Assembly: GCF_000381905.1 (NCBI RefSeq)
Contig: NZ_KB907271.1
Coordinates: forward strand, 30,278-94,277
Length of the DNA: 64,000 nucleotides
Source of the DNA: Paenibacillus fonticola DSM 21315
GTDB taxonomy: Bacteria > Bacillota > Bacilli > Paenibacillales > Paenibacillaceae
Reading direction: 5' to 3'
The notes under the pieces: generated by a model
What the model saw: only the letters and a program-made list of their open reading frames with translations
The model's database searches: none
What the model was told of the DNA's origin: nothing
Shown here: piece by piece, positions 50,749 through 60,156 of the stretch
Layout: the number at the start of each line of letters is the position of its first letter
Position numbering within the stretch: position 1 is the first letter of the stretch
Position numbers and translations under genes: made by a program

Positions 50749-53169
50749 TCATTCTACAACAAGAATGCGTGGTGAAGCTTTCATAATTACTTTGGAAGAT
50801 GACCAGGATCCAAGTGCAGCAGCGATGACGCTGACCGTTGATATGGCAAAAGCTCCTCCCCATTGAACAATAACAGGTAATTTTACAATTCCATAGCTGC
50901 TCAGAATGCTTTCAAGCAGAGCAGGCAGCAAATATACGCCGATAACGATCCCGAGCAGCGCCCCTAAAACTGAAAGAACGGTAATACCAAGCGTTATGGA
51001 CGTTCGAATTTGATAGGAGGTCATCCCAATCGACTTGTATATGCCGTAGTTTCTGCTTTCCTTGCGAATGTTGATGCGGCACGTGCTGTAAATAATAATG
51101 AAGGTCACGATGTTAAACAACAGCCCGATGAAGCTCATAGGGTAAATCATAATGTTGGCCGCTTCTTTAAACAGGGAATCTAACAGTGTTTTTTGGGTCA
51201 CGACAGAAACCGAGTCTTTGAACTCCGCATTTAGATCGCTGACGACGGCATCTGCCTCTGACATATTTTTTACGTTAATAAATGCGACGTCCATAACATT
51301 GAAGGAAGGATTGATACTTCTTACGGCATCAATGGTGACGCGCGCAGAATAAGAAGAATTGGAAATAGCCTGGTAAATGCCCGTGATGATTAGAGGCTGC
51401 CTTTTTCCCTCGATATAGACGTCAATGGTATCGCCTAGTTCCTTATTTAATGCTTTCGCCACATTTACACCCAAGGCTATTTCATTTTTGTAACGCGGAT
51501 TATAACCGGTTACGGTATCAAAGCCCATCTGCTCGTAGTTTCCGTCTAACACGCCTAAATATATGCTCAACGGCTTGCTGCCGTCGGATTGATTACCGGG
51601 TGACCCGTGTGACGGTTCATTACTTACAATTGCAGTTGTATTGCCTTGCCACGCCGTATTTTTTATTCTTAAATCCTCAGCCAAGGCGCGTTCAAAATCG
51701 GCACGGGGGAAAGTGGTTTTATTAATGACCATAGCCGCGATGTTGGCCGAATCATAACCCCACTTTGCAGCGGTTTGCTGAATGCCGAAAATGCTGTTCA
51801 GGACGATAAATCCAAGCACAAGGACGGAAGAAGCCAGCATAGTCAGAATCAGCATCAGAACGGAACCCTTTCTGTTTTTGATCAAATTTCTAACGCCGAT
51901 GACGGCCATCACGGGCAGGCTGCCAAAACCGATTTTGCTTGTGCCGGATGAATTCATTCTTTTGGCGATTTTACTGCTCTCCGTCTCGGACATACCGTAG
52001 CGAATAGCCTGCACAGGCTGTACGGAGCGGGCTCTATTTGCATATAAAACGACAAAGAGAATTACCACGGCGAATAAAAACAGCCCGACGAACAGCGCTG
52101 CATCGAATCCCCGAATGGCAATATCCGTCTCATTTGTCTTCAGCGAGGAAACAGATAAGTTGATAATGATCTTGGAAAGCATATTGCTAAGCGCAAGTCC
52201 GGGAAGGATTGCAATAAAAGACAACAAACTATATTGCATAACATAGGTGCCGATGGTCCTGTCTGAGGTCAGCCCCAGTGACTTGAGTATCCCGATCGTT
52301 TTGTAATTGGCAAGAATGGCGTAGGAGATGGTAAATCCAATCGTGATCAGGGCAATCAGCATCATGACCAGTCCAAGGAACACCATAATAAAGCCAACAA
52401 TTTGGTTGATGATCAAATAGAAGGAAGAAATAGACTCAAACTCCATCTTGGTTTCAAGAAACGGGCTGCCGAGCGCAGTTTCAAAACGGTACCAATATTG
52501 GGCGTTGCTGTCATAGTCAGTGAACCGCAGCCCCATCATATAAGCATCATTGCCTGGCAGCGGCGTTATTTTCTCCTGGTAATCTTCCGTGTTCATCCAG
52601 ATGCGGGATGTATTGGTGAAGGGTGCGCCGAATGGAACGTCGACAACGATGGCCGATACTTTGAGTTGCAGCAGCTCGGAACCGATATGAAAGCCGAGGG
52701 TATCCCCAACCGACATCCCGTAGGAATTCGCCAGAGAAGTCGGAATCCATGCCGATCCATTCTTTGGCAAAGTGCTTTTTTCTCCTTGTGTAAAAATAAG
52801 CTCATCTACCACAAATGGACTTTCGGGCGTATTGATCATATGGAGATATGCATTCGGAATCTCTTCGTCTTTGTAGGTTATTCCCGATAATGTCCGGTAA
52901 GGCAGCGGTTTGGATACGGCGACTCCATCCTGGGATTCCCACCATTGATAGACAGACTGCGGGTCATGGAGCCCCTTCTCCAACATCAGGATTTGGTGCG
53001 AACCATTCGTTTTTTTGTGCATATCAAAAAACATATTACCTGAATTGCTAATGATAATGGTGGCCGTTGCGACCAGCAAAGTAGACAGCAAAATAAGCAA
53101 GGTAATAAATAGATTTTGGATTTTGCTTTTTCGAATATGCGACCAGCAAAGCGTCCAAATCGCACCCAT
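50749..53169 (-). CDS. ABC transporter permease, FtsX/MacB type
   Basis: Membrane protein of 806 residues: N-terminal helix (LFITLLILLSTLLVATATII), large extracytoplasmic domain, three helices around 260-390, a second extracytoplasmic domain (about 480-680) and a final helix bundle; two FtsX domains in all. Works with the ATPase upstream, likely exporting or sensing a peptide or lipid-active compound. ATG 53169 is 8 bp after GGAAGGAG; the GTG at 53178 overlaps both that site and the ATPase stop. Last gene of the regulator-kinase-ATPase-permease cluster. Confidence 0.9.
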   Translation of the reverse strand: MGAIWTLCWSHIRKSKIQNLFITLLILLSTLLVATATIIISNSGNMFFDMHKKTNGSHQILMLEKGLHDPQSVYQWWESQDGVAVSKPLPYRTLSGITYKDEEIPNAYLHMINTPESPFVVDELIFTQGEKSTLPKNGSAWIPTSLANSYGMSVGDTLGFHIGSELLQLKVSAIVVDVPFGAPFTNTSRIWMNTEDYQEKITPLPGNDAYMMGLRFTDYDSNAQYWYRFETALGSPFLETKMEFESISSFYLIINQIVGFIMVFLGLVMMLIALITIGFTISYAILANYKTIGILKSLGLTSDRTIGTYVMQYSLLSFIAILPGLALSNMLSKIIINLSVSSLKTNETDIAIRGFDAALFVGLFLFAVVILFVVLYANRARSVQPVQAIRYGMSETESSKIAKRMNSSGTSKIGFGSLPVMAVIGVRNLIKNRKGSVLMLILTMLASSVLVLGFIVLNSIFGIQQTAAKWGYDSANIAAMVINKTTFPRADFERALAEDLRIKNTAWQGNTTAIVSNEPSHGSPGNQSDGSKPLSIYLGVLDGNYEQMGFDTVTGYNPRYKNEIALGVNVAKALNKELGDTIDVYIEGKRQPLIITGIYQAISNSSYSARVTIDAVRSINPSFNVMDVAFINVKNMSEADAVVSDLNAEFKDSVSVVTQKTLLDSLFKEAANIMIYPMSFIGLLFNIVTFIIIYSTCRINIRKESRNYGIYKSIGMTSYQIRTSITLGITVLSVLGALLGIVIGVYLLPALLESILSSYGIVKLPVIVQWGGAFAISTVSVIAAALGSWSSSKVIMKASPRILVVE

Positions 53170-53174
53170 GCGGA

Positions 53175-53933
53175 TCACTCCTTCCCGGAAACAAACGCAA
53201 AAATCATAGATTCCCGATCCTGCGTATGGTGGGCATCGTATTTATCAAACTCAAGGATCCCGCCAATTTTGCCATCGCGGATATAAATCAAACGATCAGC
53301 TCTGCAAGCTGCTTTCATGTCGTGAGTAACCATGACGACCGATTGGCCATCGCGATTTATTTCGGTAAGGATGTCCAGAACGGCATTGCCATGTTCAAAA
53401 TTGAGGCTCCCTGTCGGTTCATCTGCAAAAACGATATCCGGCGAGTTAATCAAAGCTCTGGCCATCGCGGCGCGCTGCTGCTGACCTCCGGATGTCTGCG
53501 CGGGAAGGCGGTTGCCTTGCCCGTTGATTCCCATAGCCTTCATCAGGTCGGTCGCTTTGTTTTTTACGTTGGATTTTTTCTGCCCTGCAATATAACCAGG
53601 CAAAGTAATATTATCCAAAATGGAGAGATCGGGGACCAGGTTGATGCTCTGATAAATGTAACCTATCTTTTTCGAGCGAAAGTCGGAAAGTTCTTTCTCG
53701 TTATAATTGTCGATACGTTGATTCCGAAAATAAACCTCACCGGCGGTTACGTTATCTAGTCCGCTGAGAAGGTAAAGCAGGGTGGATTTTCCCGAACCAG
53801 AATTCCCCATAATGACGGTGAAATCACCTTCGTATATGTCCAGATCCAGATTACGGATTGCATGAAATTGCTCGTTTCCGGTGTCGTAGGTTTTGCTAAG
53901 ATTTTTCGCGCTTACGATCGGTTTCTTTGCCAT
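53175..53933 (-). CDS. ABC transporter ATPase, MacB/LolD type
   Basis: 252-residue ATPase: Walker A MGNSGSGKSTL, Q-loop YIYQSINLVPDL, signature variant TSGGQQQRAAMARA (Thr replaces the usual Leu), Walker B PDIVFADEPTGSLN, H-loop MVTHDMKAA. Start ATG 53933 is 7 bp after AGGAG; a longer frame to 53996 starts before that site. The permease gene begins 5 bp after its stop. Confidence 0.93.
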   Translation of the reverse strand: MAKKPIVSAKNLSKTYDTGNEQFHAIRNLDLDIYEGDFTVIMGNSGSGKSTLLYLLSGLDNVTAGEVYFRNQRIDNYNEKELSDFRSKKIGYIYQSINLVPDLSILDNITLPGYIAGQKKSNVKNKATDLMKAMGINGQGNRLPAQTSGGQQQRAAMARALINSPDIVFADEPTGSLNFEHGNAVLDILTEINRDGQSVVMVTHDMKAACRADRLIYIRDGKIGGILEFDKYDAHHTQDRESMIFAFVSGKE

Positions 53934-54030
53934 ACCATCACTCCTGAAATCAATTACTAACAGTCTATCTCTCTGATCTTTCAAAACAATTATCAAGTTA
54001 TTAATAAAGTATTACATCTGGAAAATAGAA

Positions 54031-55455
54031 TTAGCATAAAGGCAAAGTGAAATAAAAGGTGGTTCCCTGTCGATGTTTGCTGGTGAAGAAAATCGTGCCG
54101 CCGTGCGCTTCGATGATCGTTTTGCAGATGGAAAGACCCAGACCGGTGCCTGTCTGCGCAGCGTCGACTGGATGCCCTCTGAAATAACGTTCAAATATAA
54201 AGGGCATATCCTGCGGCCGGATACCGCTGCCTGTGTCGGCTATGATTATTTTTAGCATTTCAGCCTCAAGTTTGACGTCAATTCGGACGGAGTCGCCCGG
54301 GGAGGAGTGCTTTAACGCGTTAGACACCAGGTTGGAAATAACTTGTTCAATTCGGACGGCATCGATCGAAATCAATACATTGGGAATTTCTTGGGGTTCT
54401 ATGTAGGTCAGTTCGTTTGTACGCACATAATGGCCGATGGGGGTTAAAATCCTCTGAAGAATTTCACGACTGTATTGTTCGCAGGGCTCCACGGTAATTT
54501 GACCTAAATCCTGCAGGGCATGGAGGAGAAGATCCTCGACCAGCCGGGCCATTTTATCGGTATGTGTTCGCATGATTCCGACATATTCCAACATTGTATC
54601 GGGTTCTGAACAGACGCCTTCAAGTATGGAGTCGATGTAGGCTTTGACGGTAGTGATCGGCGTTTTGATTTCATGAGAGATGCTAGTGATCAGCTCTTTT
54701 TGGTCCCTTTCCTGTTTAATTCTTTGCATGCTTAAATACATGATCTCCATCCGCATTTGATCAAACATGGCATATAATTCTCCCATTTCATTTAAGCTGG
54801 CATAGGTAGTTTTTTGCTCGTAATTGCCCTTTAATATAGCTTCGGCGTGATGCTTCAACTGAACAACGGGCGAAATAAAATGGTTTTTAATTTTACGATT
54901 CATGGACATAAGCAGTATGACGAAGGAGAGGATAGCAAGAACAATCACGATGAATACGAAAATAGGACGGTTATCAGATTTAGTGGAAAGGACTTTGGAG
55001 TCTGGAAGGAAGTATATGACGTTGCCCACCTGTCTTTGAGATTCTCCGTCGATGACAGGAAAGGCGATTTGGAACATTCCGTCGTCGCGTTGGCCTGAAT
55101 AAATATCGTAACGCAGCAAGCGGTTGACGTTTTCTTGTCGTATGGACGAAAAAGTTGGCAAACTGAAGGAAACTGTCCCGTCCAATTGCACATATACGAG
55201 GTCTATACCGCTATTGACCGACAATTGCTGTAACTCGGCTTGCACTTCGTTGGTCCCGATTTGGTCATGATGCTGTTCCAAATAGAGCATAAGCGGATTA
55301 ATGGCCAGCCGCAGTTGCTGGATCACGTCATTGGGAAGAGACTCTTTGGCGCTAGAAAGGCTGTACGAAAGTAAATAAAAGCTGCTGCCTATAAAAACGG
55401 CAAGAAGAAGCAGCGCGATGGCCAGCCATTTTTTTGCCCAGTAGTTTAAAGTCAT
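54031..55455 (-). CDS. sensor histidine kinase
   Basis: 474 residues: helix 1 (about 10-30), extracytoplasmic sensor (about 32-170), helix 2 (about 173-193), HAMP, HisKA with phospho-acceptor SISHEIKTPITTVKAYID, and HATPase with SNLVSNALKHS (N box), DTGSGIRPQDMPFIFERYFRG and GTGLGLSICKTI. It would phosphorylate the response regulator at 55477, which lies 21 bp upstream. Co-oriented with the ABC genes, so the pair probably senses the substrate or stress handled by that transporter. Confidence 0.94.
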   Translation of the reverse strand: MTLNYWAKKWLAIALLLLAVFIGSSFYLLSYSLSSAKESLPNDVIQQLRLAINPLMLYLEQHHDQIGTNEVQAELQQLSVNSGIDLVYVQLDGTVSFSLPTFSSIRQENVNRLLRYDIYSGQRDDGMFQIAFPVIDGESQRQVGNVIYFLPDSKVLSTKSDNRPIFVFIVIVLAILSFVILLMSMNRKIKNHFISPVVQLKHHAEAILKGNYEQKTTYASLNEMGELYAMFDQMRMEIMYLSMQRIKQERDQKELITSISHEIKTPITTVKAYIDSILEGVCSEPDTMLEYVGIMRTHTDKMARLVEDLLLHALQDLGQITVEPCEQYSREILQRILTPIGHYVRTNELTYIEPQEIPNVLISIDAVRIEQVISNLVSNALKHSSPGDSVRIDVKLEAEMLKIIIADTGSGIRPQDMPFIFERYFRGHPVDAAQTGTGLGLSICKTIIEAHGGTIFFTSKHRQGTTFYFTLPLC

Positions 55456-55476
55456 ATCATCTCGGCCTCCCGTCTG

Positions 55477-56175
55477 TTAGTCTGCGCTGAATTTATAACC
55501 AACGCCCCATATCGTTTTGAGATAAACAGGATTTGACGGGTCCGCTTCAAGTTTTTCTCTCAGCCGCCGGATATACACGGTAACCGTATTTTCATCCCCA
55601 TAGTTGGCATATCCCCAGATCGCGTCCAGTAATTGGGGTTTCGAGAACACCTGGTTTTTGTGGATGGCTAAATGATAGAGCAGTTCGAACTCTTTGGCGG
55701 ACAAAGAAACTTCATTACCGTTTACGGTGACTTGATAAGCTTTTTTATTGATTTCCAGACTTCCAAAACGCAGGGAATCGGGATCATGGTACACCGTGCC
55801 CATACTTTCATATCTACGGAAATGGGCATTAATGCGTGCCAGCAGCTCAGTGATTGAGAACGGCTTCGTCATATAATCATCGGCTCCAAAGCCAAAACCA
55901 AGCAACTTGTCGGTATCACTTCCCCTGGCGCTGAGGATCATAATCGGTACATTATTCCGTTCGCGGATTTTTCGACACAGATCGATACCTTCCATATCAG
56001 GTAGCATGATATCCAGAATGATATAGTCCGGTTCCAGCATGTCTATCATTTTGAGTCCGTCCTGACCCGTTCCGGCAATAGCGGCTTGATAATTATTTTT
56101 AGTTAAATAGTCTTTTAAGATGCGTGAAATATCCTTCTCGTCCTCGATGATGAGAATTTTTTTTGATCGATGCAT
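55477..56175 (-). CDS. OmpR/PhoB-family response regulator
   Basis: 232 residues: receiver domain (1-120, acidic pocket EDEKD, phosphorylated Asp55 in IILDIMLPD, conserved Lys in MTKPF) and C-terminal winged helix (about 135-230, VSLSAKEFELLYHLA and YGDENTVTVYIRRLREKLE). RBS GGGAGAG before ATG. First gene of the cluster regulator-kinase-ATPase-permease on the minus strand. Confidence 0.95.
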   Translation of the reverse strand: MHRSKKILIIEDEKDISRILKDYLTKNNYQAAIAGTGQDGLKMIDMLEPDYIILDIMLPDMEGIDLCRKIRERNNVPIMILSARGSDTDKLLGFGFGADDYMTKPFSITELLARINAHFRRYESMGTVYHDPDSLRFGSLEINKKAYQVTVNGNEVSLSAKEFELLYHLAIHKNQVFSKPQLLDAIWGYANYGDENTVTVYIRRLREKLEADPSNPVYLKTIWGVGYKFSAD

Positions 56176-56237
56176 TGCGACTCTCCCATTATTTTATTTT
56201 GATTTCAGTTACCTAAATTATGTCAAAGGAGGAAATA

Positions 56238-56314
56238 TACATCAAGATCAAATTGCCGGAAGGCGCTGATTAACAGGAACGGGATTACCTGGGGCTGTTG
56301 CGCGAAATCCCGCC
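56238..56314 (+). pseudogene. scrap of a CYP102-type reductase gene
   Basis: About 77 bp closely resembling 49423-49500 within the P450 reductase part (TTGCCGGAAGGCGCTGATTA is shared exactly). The frame reads IKIKLPEGAD, a TAA stop, then QERDYLGLL, against LPEGADYQEGDHLGVL in the intact gene. Non-functional remnant. Confidence 0.8.
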
Positions 56315-56439
56315 ACAGCGACGGAACTTGCCAATTAAACAAACTAGTACCATACTAAATACAATCACTTTCGATGGCTCGTTGCTCCCCTGAGGCGAAG
56401 TGAAGGAAGAAGGAAATAAACATAAAAATTACAAATCGA

Positions 56440-57395
56440 ATGATTGATAAACAATTAAGAATAAGAGGTTCACTCATAAATCTATTAACGAAATCTTCCA
56501 GTGAGGAAAAATGGCTTCAATCGGTGCATAAGGCGAGGCAAAGGACGGATAAATCAGCGGGTAAAAACATGGATGGCTTGCAGTGCAGCGAATAGTGGAT
56601 CCCGCGGGCCGATGGTTCAAAGCGATACGTACTCGTATATATAAACCGCTTCATCACACAGAAAATGTCCCCGGAGTTCTTTGGATACATGGGGGAGGTT
56701 ATGCCATGGGCAACCCTGAAGTATTTGTGAACACCTATGAAAGGCTAATTCAGGCAAAAAATTGCGTTGTCATCGCCCCCGATTACCGATTATCGGTCAA
56801 AGCGCCATATCCGGCTGCATTAGAAGATGGCTATGACGCTCTTTTATGGATGAAAAGCCATGCAAAAGAGCTAGGCATACGAGAAGACCAGCTCATAGTA
56901 GGAGGCGAAAGCGCTGGCGTTGGGTTAACCGCGGCACTTTCGCTTTACGCGAGAGATCAGGGAGAAGTGAATATTGCGTTTCAAATGCCGCTGTATCCGA
57001 TGATGGACGACCGCATGATTACGGAATCGGCCAAAGAAAACAATGCTCCGATTTGGAACTCTGATTACAACAAATGGGCCTGGAAATTGTATCTTGGCGA
57101 GCTTTATGATGAAGAGGTACCTATATACGCCGCCGCTGCCAGAGCGGACCACTACAGCAATCTTCCCCCAACGATTACTTTTGTGGGTGATATCGAGCCA
57201 TTCCGGGATGAGACGATACAGTATGCAGAGAATTTAAAAAAAGCTGGAGTTCCGGTCCATTTCGAGCTCTACAGAGGCTGTTATCATGGGTTTGATATTA
57301 TTAATCCCCATGCGGAAGTAAGTAGAAGGGCCATTTCGTTTTTTCTTGATTCATTTAAATATGGTGTGGATCATTATTTTGCCAAACAGGATTAG
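56440..57395 (+). pseudogene. alpha/beta hydrolase (HSL-like esterase), broken near the N-terminus
   Basis: Intact core from about 56648: oxyanion motif WIHGGGYAMG, nucleophile elbow GGESAGVGL, later Asp (GDIEPFRD) and His (GCYHGFD). Upstream, a matching N-terminal frame starts at ATG 56440 (MIDKQLRIRGSLINLL...KWLQSVHKARQRT) and contains in-frame TAG at 56593-56595, then continues WIPRADGSKRYVLVY. That frame joins the core only if a TA is removed from the TATATA tract at 56636-56643, so there is also a +2 frameshift. A shorter frame from GTG 56583 has no ribosome binding site and lacks the N-terminal cap. Most likely a recent pseudogene. Confidence 0.78.
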
Positions 57396-57498
57396 CTGTT
57401 CGTTACAGAGCTTGGCTGAGCGTGGGAATGAAAAGTAGAGCGGCCAAGATTTCAGTTCATTCCGTCAATGGGTAGTTGAATAGGGGGAGAAGAATCAG

Positions 57499-58341
57499 AT
57501 GCCAATTGAAATCAAAGAAATTATGTCGAAAAAAATCCTTAGTGAAGCGAAGGGTTATTTGGATATCGGATTCACTCATTCCCTAAACCCGTATAGCGGC
57601 TGTGCATTTGCGTGCAAGTATTGCTATGTCAGAGAAATGCCGATTCAAAAGTTCAAAGAGATTCCGTGGGGAGGATGGGTAGACGTCAAAGCAAATGCAG
57701 CTGAAAATTACCGGAATGAAGTCATCAAACTTCGCCGAAATAACAGACCGGTTCATATTTTTATGTCCTCGGCAACTGACCCATACCAGCCGATTGAAGC
57801 CAAGGCAGCCGTGACTCGGCGAATCTTGGAGGAAATGATTGAAAACCCGCCGCATTTGCTCCAAATTCAAACGCGCAGCCCTTTGATTACAAGGGATATG
57901 GATTTGCTGATCGTATTAAAGGAACGATGTGAAGTTCTCGTATCGATGACGGTGGAAACAGACCGTGAAGATGTGAAGCGAATTTTTGCCCCGTATGCTC
58001 CCGGAATCAGGTTGCGGCTCAAGGCGTTAAGAGAATTGCATGATGCGGGAGTCTTTACCCAGGCTGCGCTATCTCCGATCCTGCCTTTTACCCCTGATTT
58101 CCCTAACGTGCTGGAAGGGATTGTGGACCGAATTTGGATCGATACACTCCTGATCGGAGACGGTCTGATGGGTAGACGCTCAGAAAGATTGGGCATGCCT
58201 CATTTATTTGAGACGCATGATTTATCGAAGTGGTATCAGAAGGACATTCATCTAAGGGTTGAAAAGTACTTTAAGCAGTTTTTTCCTGGAGAAATGATTC
58301 GCATTTCCAAAGACGAAGCTTTCCCCATTCATAAAACGTGA
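57499..58341 (+). CDS. SplB-like radical SAM protein
   Basis: 280 residues with the radical SAM cluster motif CAFACKYCY (Cys35, Cys39, Cys42; CX3CX2C) that binds a 4Fe-4S cluster. Later features: FMSSATDPYQPIEAK and LLQIQTRSPLITRD, typical of the SPL family related to spore photoproduct lyase. The substrate of this short subgroup is unknown; true SplB is longer (about 340). RBS GGGGGAG before ATG. No partner gene recognised nearby. Confidence 0.88.
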   Translation: MPIEIKEIMSKKILSEAKGYLDIGFTHSLNPYSGCAFACKYCYVREMPIQKFKEIPWGGWVDVKANAAENYRNEVIKLRRNNRPVHIFMSSATDPYQPIEAKAAVTRRILEEMIENPPHLLQIQTRSPLITRDMDLLIVLKERCEVLVSMTVETDREDVKRIFAPYAPGIRLRLKALRELHDAGVFTQAALSPILPFTPDFPNVLEGIVDRIWIDTLLIGDGLMGRRSERLGMPHLFETHDLSKWYQKDIHLRVEKYFKQFFPGEMIRISKDEAFPIHKT

Positions 58342-58445
58342 ACCTGTTTGACTATTCAAAATAAGATAGATAGAATAATGAATTAACATGTTTAAATGAG
58401 GGTGCGACGCCTAAAGACGGGAAAGATGAGGTGAATGGAGTACGC

Positions 58446-58892
58446 ATGAGCAGCCGCAGTAAAAGCGATCTCATAGACAGCTGGATGTCCATAACAAATC
58501 TCCAGACACAGATCAATAACAGCATTGAAGCAGAACTGCAAGCTAAGCATGACCTTTCACTAAAAGAGTTCTTTGTTCTATATCTCCTAGCGCAAACAGA
58601 GGATAAAAAGCTGCGTTTGCAGGAGCTTCAGGAGTGGGTTGGCCTTAGTCAAAGCGCCATATCACGGCTAGTTGGAAGATTAGAGGCCAAAAATTGCCGT
58701 ACACTGCAAAGAGATGTTTGTGAAAATGACCGCAGGGGAATATATACTTGTCTCACTCCGTCCGGAGAAGTGAAGTTTCAGGAATCGCTAGCTACGGTTG
58801 AGAATTTATTACGAGATAATCTCTCCAAGGAACAGTTATTACAGGAATTGAGTTCAATCGCTACGACCGTAAAACATCGTTATGATTCTTGA
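58446..58892 (+). CDS. MarR-family transcriptional regulator
   Basis: 148 residues with the winged helix: LSLKEFFVLYLLAQ, recognition helix LGLSQ-type sequence VGLSQSAISRLVGRLEAK, and the wing DVCENDRRGIYTCLTPSG. ATG 58446 is 5 bp after GGAG; GTG 58431 in frame is an alternative. It sits just before namA, ends in its own terminator, and probably controls that gene through the dyad at 58980. Confidence 0.88.
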   Translation: MSSRSKSDLIDSWMSITNLQTQINNSIEAELQAKHDLSLKEFFVLYLLAQTEDKKLRLQELQEWVGLSQSAISRLVGRLEAKNCRTLQRDVCENDRRGIYTCLTPSGEVKFQESLATVENLLRDNLSKEQLLQELSSIATTVKHRYDS

Positions 58893-58924
58893 AAACCTCA
58901 GACACGTTCTGAAGGTTTTTTCTT
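58892..58924 (+). terminator. terminator of the marR gene
   Basis: AAAACCT-CAGA / TCTG-AAGGTTTT stem followed by T; overlaps the stop codon. Confidence 0.85.
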
Positions 58925-58947
58925 TATGCGAAACGTATTTGATGAAG

Positions 58948-58991
58948 TTGACAAAGAAATTTATCCGTGCTAATTTTATATGCGTGCGCAT
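58948..58991 (+). promoter_or_regulatory. namA promoter with operator-like dyad
   Basis: -35 TTGACA (58948-58953), 17-bp spacer, -10 TAATTT (58971-58976). A dyad ATGCG-TG-CGCAT (58980-58991) covers the expected transcription start; candidate MarR binding site. Confidence 0.65.
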
Positions 58992-59024
58992 GCATTCAAC
59001 TGTGATGATAAAGGAGTGGTTTTC

Positions 59025-60047
59025 GTGAACCATTTGTTTAGCCCATATCAATTTAAAGGTTTGGAATTAAAAAATCGTGTCGTCATGCCGCCGATGTGTC
59101 AATATTCCGTCGAGAATAAAGATGGCATCGCTACCGACTGGCACTATCTGCATTATGTTAGCCGGGCCGTTGGGGGAGCCGGGTTTATTATCATAGAAAT
59201 GACCGATGTGGAACCCGATGGCCGCATTAGCGATTATGATTTAGGACTATGGTCTGATGAGCAAATTCCAGCGCTGGCGAGAATCGTAGAAGCATGCCAT
59301 AAATACGGCGCCAAAGTCGGCATCCAAATTGCTCATGCCGGGAGAAAAGCGGAGGATACGGCAGAGCCGGTAGCACCTTCAGCGATTCCGTTTGACAAGG
59401 ATTGGAAGACTCCGCGAGCTTTGACTACATCAGAAGTTAAAGGTATGGTAGAGAAATTCCGTCAAGCTGTACAACGTGCAGTTAAAGCTGGATTTGATGC
59501 GATTGAGATCCATGGTGCTCATGGGTACTTAATTCATCAATTCCATTCCCCGTTAACCAATCAGCGGGATGATGAGTATGGAAAGGATCTTACGAAGTTT
59601 GGCCGGGAGATTATAGAAGCAGCAAAAGCTGAGATGCCCGATGACATGCCTTTAATTATGCGTATTTCAGCTAAAGAGTATGTTGATGGCGGCTATGGAA
59701 TCAACGAAAGCATTCAATTTGCTAAGCATTTTCAAGATGCTGGAGTAGATATGTTTCATATTTCCTCTGGCGGAGAAGGCCCGTTTGGCGATTCCGATAA
59801 ACCAGGCACACATGCGGCTTACCAGGTCCCCTTGGCTAGAGAAATTAAGGCTTCTTTGGATATCCCGGTAATCGCTGTTGGTAGATTGGAAGACCCCATT
59901 CTGGCTAATGCCGTTATAGGCAATGAGGATGCGGATCTTGTTGCGATCGGAAGAGGAATGTTAAGGAACCCTTATTGGACGCTTGAAGCAGCAGCGGCTC
60001 TAAAGCAAGAAATTACTGTTCCTAAACAATACACTACAGGATTTTAA
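59025..60047 (+). CDS. namA: NADPH dehydrogenase, old yellow enzyme family
   Basis: FMN enzyme reducing activated C=C bonds, YqjM/NamA class. 340 residues: LFSPYQFKGLELKNRVVMPPMCQYS with the class-specific Cys25, HYVSRAVGGAGFIIIEMT, IQIAHAGRKAE, the His pair in IEIHGAHGYLIHQFHSP, and LVAIGRGMLRNP phosphate loop. GTG 59025 is 8 bp after AAAGGAG; a longer frame from 58980 starts inside the promoter dyad. Preceded by a MarR gene, fitting induction by electrophiles (inference). Confidence 0.93.
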   Translation: MNHLFSPYQFKGLELKNRVVMPPMCQYSVENKDGIATDWHYLHYVSRAVGGAGFIIIEMTDVEPDGRISDYDLGLWSDEQIPALARIVEACHKYGAKVGIQIAHAGRKAEDTAEPVAPSAIPFDKDWKTPRALTTSEVKGMVEKFRQAVQRAVKAGFDAIEIHGAHGYLIHQFHSPLTNQRDDEYGKDLTKFGREIIEAAKAEMPDDMPLIMRISAKEYVDGGYGINESIQFAKHFQDAGVDMFHISSGGEGPFGDSDKPGTHAAYQVPLAREIKASLDIPVIAVGRLEDPILANAVIGNEDADLVAIGRGMLRNPYWTLEAAAALKQEITVPKQYTTGF

Positions 60048-60156
60048 TCGTTTCCAGTACTGCTTATTTATCAATGAGAAAATATTTGATACCATGGTAG
60101 AAATCAGGTAGAAATCAAGCGCAACGCATTGAACGGAATATGAAGGAGGAAATTGG

